Source: Sandaracinaceae bacterium (GTDB lineage: Bacteria > Myxococcota_A > Polyangia > Polyangiales > Sandaracinaceae). Taken from it: 36,246 nt of DNA. Each line of letters begins with the position of its first letter. Position 1 is the first letter of the stretch. The stretch covers positions 1-36,246 of the forward strand of contig SHBB01000012.1 in NCBI GenBank assembly GCA_004213565.1, given 5' to 3'. A model generated the notes under the pieces. It saw only the letters and a list, made by a program, of their open reading frames with translations. It made no database searches and had not been told where the DNA came from. This document shows positions 33,157-36,246 of this stretch, piece by piece. The translations under genes were made by a program, and so were the position numbers.

Positions 33157-34293
33157 ATGGCCATCCAGATGCAGTCGCTCGAGACCCAGCCCGCCCCCGT
33201 CGTCGCGGCGCTCAGCGAAGAAGAGAACCTCCGCCGCTTCGGCGAAGCGCTCGACGCCCTCCGTCGACGCGTCCAGGCCGAGGTCGGCGAAGAAGACCTC
33301 CGCTACATCCAGCGCGTCGACCGCGCCTCGCACGCCGCGGAGGTGCTCGGTCGCACGCTCATCCACTTCAGCCTCGACCCGCTGACCTACGCGCTCGGGA
33401 TCGGCGCGCTCTGGGCGCACAAGCAGCTCCAGACCACCGAGGTCGGCCACACCGTCATGCACGGCGTCTTCAACCGGATCGAGGGCGAGCACGCCTATCG
33501 GTCCCAGGGCTACACCTGGAAGATCCCCATCGACGAGGCCTCCTGGGACCGCGGGCACAACAAGCGCCACCACGGCGCGACCAACGTCGCCGGGCGCGAC
33601 CCGGACATCCACTTCGGCCCCGTGCGTCTGACCGAGCACACGCCGCACCGCTGGTATCACCGCATGCAGCTGCCGTTCACGCTGCTCGTCGCCTGGCCCA
33701 ACTTCTCCTTCTCGATGAACCTGCACTTCACCGGCGTGCTCGACTTCTGGCAGGGCAACGGGCGCGAGCAGCCGTTCGACTTCATCGAGAAGCGCGACCT
33801 GAAGACCGCCGTCGACGTGCACCGTCGCGCGCTCCGGAAGGCGCTGCCCTACTACGGCAAGGAGTACCTCCTGTTCCCCGCGCTCGCGGGCCCGTTCTTC
33901 GCCAAGGTGCTCTTCGCCAACTGGCTCACCGAGACGATGCGCGACCTCTACTCCGCCGCCACCATCTACTGCGGCCACGTCGGCGCGGAGACGGCGCGTT
34001 ACCCGGAGGGCGCCATCCCGATGAACCGCGGCCACTGGTACGCGATGCAGGTCGAGGCGAGCAACGACTTCGAGGTGCCCTGGCTCGTGAGCGTCTTCTG
34101 CGGCGCGCTCGATCGGCAGATCGAGCACCACCTGTTCCCCCGCCTGCCCACCCAGCGGCTCCGTCAGGTCGCGCCCGAGGTCCGCGCGATCTGCGAGGCG
34201 CACGGTGTACAGTACCGCTCCGACTCCTGGCCCCGGACGCTGAAGCGGGCGCTGGGTCGGATCGCCCAGCTGGCCCGGCCCGCGGCCGCTTGA
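33157..34293 (+). CDS. Membrane fatty-acid desaturase
   Basis: 378 aa from ATG 33157, after AAGGAGAGGA. It has the three His boxes of acyl-lipid and acyl-CoA desaturases: H98-TVM-H102, H134-NKRHH (ending H139), and Q321-IEHH (ending H325), which bind the di-iron centre. WNFS-type membrane turns (QLPFTLLVAWPNFSFSMNLH) surround them. It would insert a double bond into membrane fatty acids using O2 and a ferredoxin or cytochrome partner. An earlier start at 33046 sits on the promoter and is not believed. The MerR gene follows after 15 bp, so the pair is likely one operon that adjusts membrane fluidity. Confidence 0.92.
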   Translation: MAIQMQSLETQPAPVVAALSEEENLRRFGEALDALRRRVQAEVGEEDLRYIQRVDRASHAAEVLGRTLIHFSLDPLTYALGIGALWAHKQLQTTEVGHTVMHGVFNRIEGEHAYRSQGYTWKIPIDEASWDRGHNKRHHGATNVAGRDPDIHFGPVRLTEHTPHRWYHRMQLPFTLLVAWPNFSFSMNLHFTGVLDFWQGNGREQPFDFIEKRDLKTAVDVHRRALRKALPYYGKEYLLFPALAGPFFAKVLFANWLTETMRDLYSAATIYCGHVGAETARYPEGAIPMNRGHWYAMQVEASNDFEVPWLVSVFCGALDRQIEHHLFPRLPTQRLRQVAPEVRAICEAHGVQYRSDSWPRTLKRALGRIAQLARPAAA

Positions 34294-34308
34294 TTGACGA
34301 GCGCCTGA

Positions 34309-35064
34309 TTGAAGAGGCTACCCGAGTTGTCCGAAGAGGAGAGCTACACGATCGACGAGCTGGCCGCGCTGACCCGCGTGCCCAGCCGGACGATCCGCTT
34401 CTACCAGTCCAAGGGCGCGCTCCAGCCGCCGGAGATCCGGGGGCGGGTGGCCCACTACGGGCCGGCGCACGTGGAGCGGCTCGCGCTGATCGGGCAGCTC
34501 AAGGATCGCGGCCTGCGCATCAAGGCCATCCGGGATCTCGTGACGCGCATCGACGAGGGTGAGCTCTCCCTCGAGGCGTGGCTCGGCTTGCAGGAGCGGC
34601 TCCAGAGCGCCTGGGCCGACGACTCCCCGGAGGTGCTCTCGCGCGAGTCCATCGAGAAGCGCCTCGACGGCAAGCCGCCCGGCTTCCTCGGCGACCTCGT
34701 CCGCGCGAACGTGCTCGTGCCCCAGGGCGAGGCTTACCTGGTGAAGAGCCCGGGCCTGCTCCGGGTGCTGCTGCAGCTCCACGACGCCGGCATCGATCTC
34801 GACGTCGCCCTGAAGGCGGCCGACATGCTCCGCAAGCACGTCGCGAAGATGACCCGCGAGCTGGCCGACCACTTCCTCGCCCACGCGGGCGACGGCTTCG
34901 GCCGCGACGGGACGAGCGAGGGGCTCGAGAGCGCCTTCGAGGAGCTCCGCCCGCTCGGCCTGGAGGCGCTGCGCCTCGTGTTCGGCCAGGAGATGCAGCG
35001 CGTCTTACGGTCCTACGTAGAGTCCGGCCGCACGGCGGGGATCACGCGCAAACCGCGCAAGTAG
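34309..35064 (+). CDS. MerR-family transcriptional regulator
   Basis: 251 aa from TTG 34309 (MKRLPELSEEES). A TTG at 34327 with AAGAGG before it is also possible. The N-terminal winged helix is clear: YTIDELAALTRVPSRTIRFY followed by QSKGALQPPEIRGRVAHYGP and a dimer helix. The 150-residue C-terminal part is helical with no metal-binding Cys, so a lipid or other effector is more likely than a metal. Its position directly behind the desaturase suggests control of that gene, probably at the TTGACA promoter (inference). Confidence 0.88.
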   Translation: MKRLPELSEEESYTIDELAALTRVPSRTIRFYQSKGALQPPEIRGRVAHYGPAHVERLALIGQLKDRGLRIKAIRDLVTRIDEGELSLEAWLGLQERLQSAWADDSPEVLSRESIEKRLDGKPPGFLGDLVRANVLVPQGEAYLVKSPGLLRVLLQLHDAGIDLDVALKAADMLRKHVAKMTRELADHFLAHAGDGFGRDGTSEGLESAFEELRPLGLEALRLVFGQEMQRVLRSYVESGRTAGITRKPRK

Positions 35065-35121
35065 ACCGAGCCGATGGCACAGGCCGTCACAGCCCACCCA
35101 CCGTTTCGGCGAAGCGGCGAC

Positions 35122-35137
35122 TTGGCATGCCGATTGT
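35122..35137 (+). promoter_or_regulatory. Candidate sigma54-like promoter
   Basis: TTGGCATG-CCGA-TTGT matches the -24/-12 pattern TTGGCACG-N4-TTGC at 10 of 12 fixed positions. The -12 C is T. The start point would fall about 2 bp before the ATG at 35151. Confidence 0.25.
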
Positions 35138-35150
35138 GTAGTGGCCGGTC

Positions 35151-36246
35151 ATGCGCACTTCCATCACGCGGTCTCTCCCTCTCTTGATCTTGTCGCTCGG
35201 CGTCGGGGCCTTCACTGGCTGTGCCTTCGAGGGCGGCTCCGCCGAGTGGTCCGACCCCGGGCGATACGGCGGCTCCGATGCGGGCGCAGCGCCGGGCCCG
35301 TGGGGGGCGCCGCCGATGGACGAGGCCGAGACCCCGACCTCGGAGGGCGACGCCTATGAGGCGGTCGGCACGAACCCGTTCGTGCACGCCGACCACGATC
35401 CGTTCTCGACCTTCGCCGCCGACGTCGACACGGCGAGCTACGACATCTTCGTCCGCGACGCGCAGCGCGGCACGAGGCCGCAGCCCGACAGCGTCCGGCT
35501 CGAGGAGTACGTCAACGCGTTCGACTACGACTACCCGGCCCCCGCCCACGACGCGGTCGTGCCGTTCCTCATCGACCTGCGTGGCGCCGAGCACCCGTTC
35601 CGGCCCGACATCATGCAGCTGCGGGTCGGCATCCAGGCGGCCACCCCGCCCGAGTTCGAGCAGCTCCCGTCCAACCTGGTCTTCCTCGTCGACAGCTCGG
35701 GCAGCATGCGGAGCGGCGACAAGCTCCCGCTCGTGCAGGAGGTGATCCTCAGCTCCCTCGACCAGCTCACCACGGCCGACACGGTCTCGATCGTGACCTA
35801 CGCAGGGTCCACCGAGGTCCGCCTCGCGCCGACGCGGGTCAGCGACCGCGCCGCCATCGAGCGCGCCGTGAACGGCCTCAGCGCCCGAGGCAGCACGGCG
35901 GGAGCGAGCGGCATCCACCTCGCCTACGAGCAGGCCGAGGCCGCGCGCATCGAGGGGGGCTTCAACCACGTCGTGCTGATGACGGATGGCGACTTCAACG
36001 TCGGTATCAGTGACACCGAGGCGCTCGTCGCGCTCATCGAGGAGAAGCGTACGACCGGCATCACGCTGACCGCGCTCGGCTTCGGCAGCGGCAACCTGAA
36101 CGACGCGATGATGGAGCGGATCTCCAACTCGGGCAACGGCGTCTACAGCGTCATCACGAGCGAGGAGCACGCGCGCCGCTATGGCTCCGAGGACATCCTG
36201 CACACCGCGCACTTCGTGGCGCAGGACATGAAGCTCCAGGTCGAGT
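35151..36246 (+). CDS. VWA-domain lipoprotein, YfbK type (partial at right edge)
   Basis: At least 365 residues, cut by the window. MRTSITRSLPLLILSLGVGA then FTGCAFEGG gives a signal peptide with lipobox TGC. Residues about 75-135 match the N-terminal segment of YfbK-like proteins (PFSTFAADVDTASYDIFVRD, SVRLEEYVNAFDYDYP). The VWA domain follows with MIDAS motif D181-SSGS and the later MTDGDFNVG. Such proteins bind metal and protein ligands at the envelope; function is otherwise unknown. The ATG lies 86 bp after the MerR gene. Confidence 0.9.
   Translation, partial: MRTSITRSLPLLILSLGVGAFTGCAFEGGSAEWSDPGRYGGSDAGAAPGPWGAPPMDEAETPTSEGDAYEAVGTNPFVHADHDPFSTFAADVDTASYDIFVRDAQRGTRPQPDSVRLEEYVNAFDYDYPAPAHDAVVPFLIDLRGAEHPFRPDIMQLRVGIQAATPPEFEQLPSNLVFLVDSSGSMRSGDKLPLVQEVILSSLDQLTTADTVSIVTYAGSTEVRLAPTRVSDRAAIERAVNGLSARGSTAGASGIHLAYEQAEAARIEGGFNHVVLMTDGDFNVGISDTEALVALIEEKRTTGITLTALGFGSGNLNDAMMERISNSGNGVYSVITSEEHARRYGSEDILHTAHFVAQDMKLQVE

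Overview
The window is very GC-rich DNA (around 70% or more by eye) with almost gap-free coding. The gene set points to a predatory or soil myxobacterium-like member of the Myxococcota, probably near the Sandaracinaceae/Polyangiales. The grounds are three Hanks-type Ser/Thr kinases and a PP2C phosphatase in 36 kb, many large secreted lipoproteins (kelch, VCBS/FG-GAP, SBBP-type propeller, Cys-rich 'DCGG' repeats, VWA), and PEGA- and TPR-containing membrane proteins. This placement rests on content and style, not on a marker gene. No rRNA, tRNA, insertion sequence, phage gene or cas gene was seen.

Layout. 1-5.1 kb is a signalling block: a kinase with a repeat-rich tail running off the left edge, a divergent kelch-like lipoprotein, a 2TM-domain protein and a PP2C phosphatase. 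5.1-6.4 kb (minus) looks like one operon of a VOC/glyoxalase protein, a TetR regulator and a small Cys-rich protein resembling bacterial metallothionein. It is driven by a near-consensus sigma70 promoter whose spacer holds a perfect TetR-like palindrome. 6.5-11.6 kb (plus) holds surface lipoproteins, a small membrane protein and a TPR protein. 11.6-17.8 kb (minus) holds a GT-C-like membrane glycosyltransferase, an unrecognised protein, a Cys-rich lipoprotein, and a translationally coupled pair of a PglC/WcaJ-like sugar transferase and a B12-type radical SAM enzyme. 18.1-20.6 kb is an 835-residue lipoprotein with nine DCGG repeats.

20.6-21.1 kb is the most unusual stretch: a non-coding array of eight units at an exact 41-bp period. 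It has a conserved 15-bp core (CGCTGGAAACTCCGC) and partly variable 26-bp inserts, three of which carry the same AT-rich hairpin. A related-looking 41-43-bp repeat lies in the gap at 13.5 kb. A 19-mer is shared exactly by the gaps at 15.6 kb and 21.06 kb. After the array come a STAS/SpoIIAA-like protein, a small membrane protein, a quinone oxidoreductase, a lipoprotein cytochrome c, an orphan lipoprotein, asnS (the only clear housekeeping gene) and a small protein.

26.3-29.7 kb carries two kinases flanking a small soluble protein. 29.7-32.9 kb is one very large membrane protein that fuses an LPG-synthase/flippase-like domain to a sulfatase-fold domain with threonine at the nucleophile position. 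33.2-35.1 kb is a fatty-acid desaturase followed closely by a MerR-type regulator, behind a TTGACA promoter. The right edge cuts a YfbK-type VWA lipoprotein. Five genes have a TAnnnT-like -10 element only 6-10 bp before the start codon and no clear Shine-Dalgarno sequence, which suggests leaderless transcription is common here.
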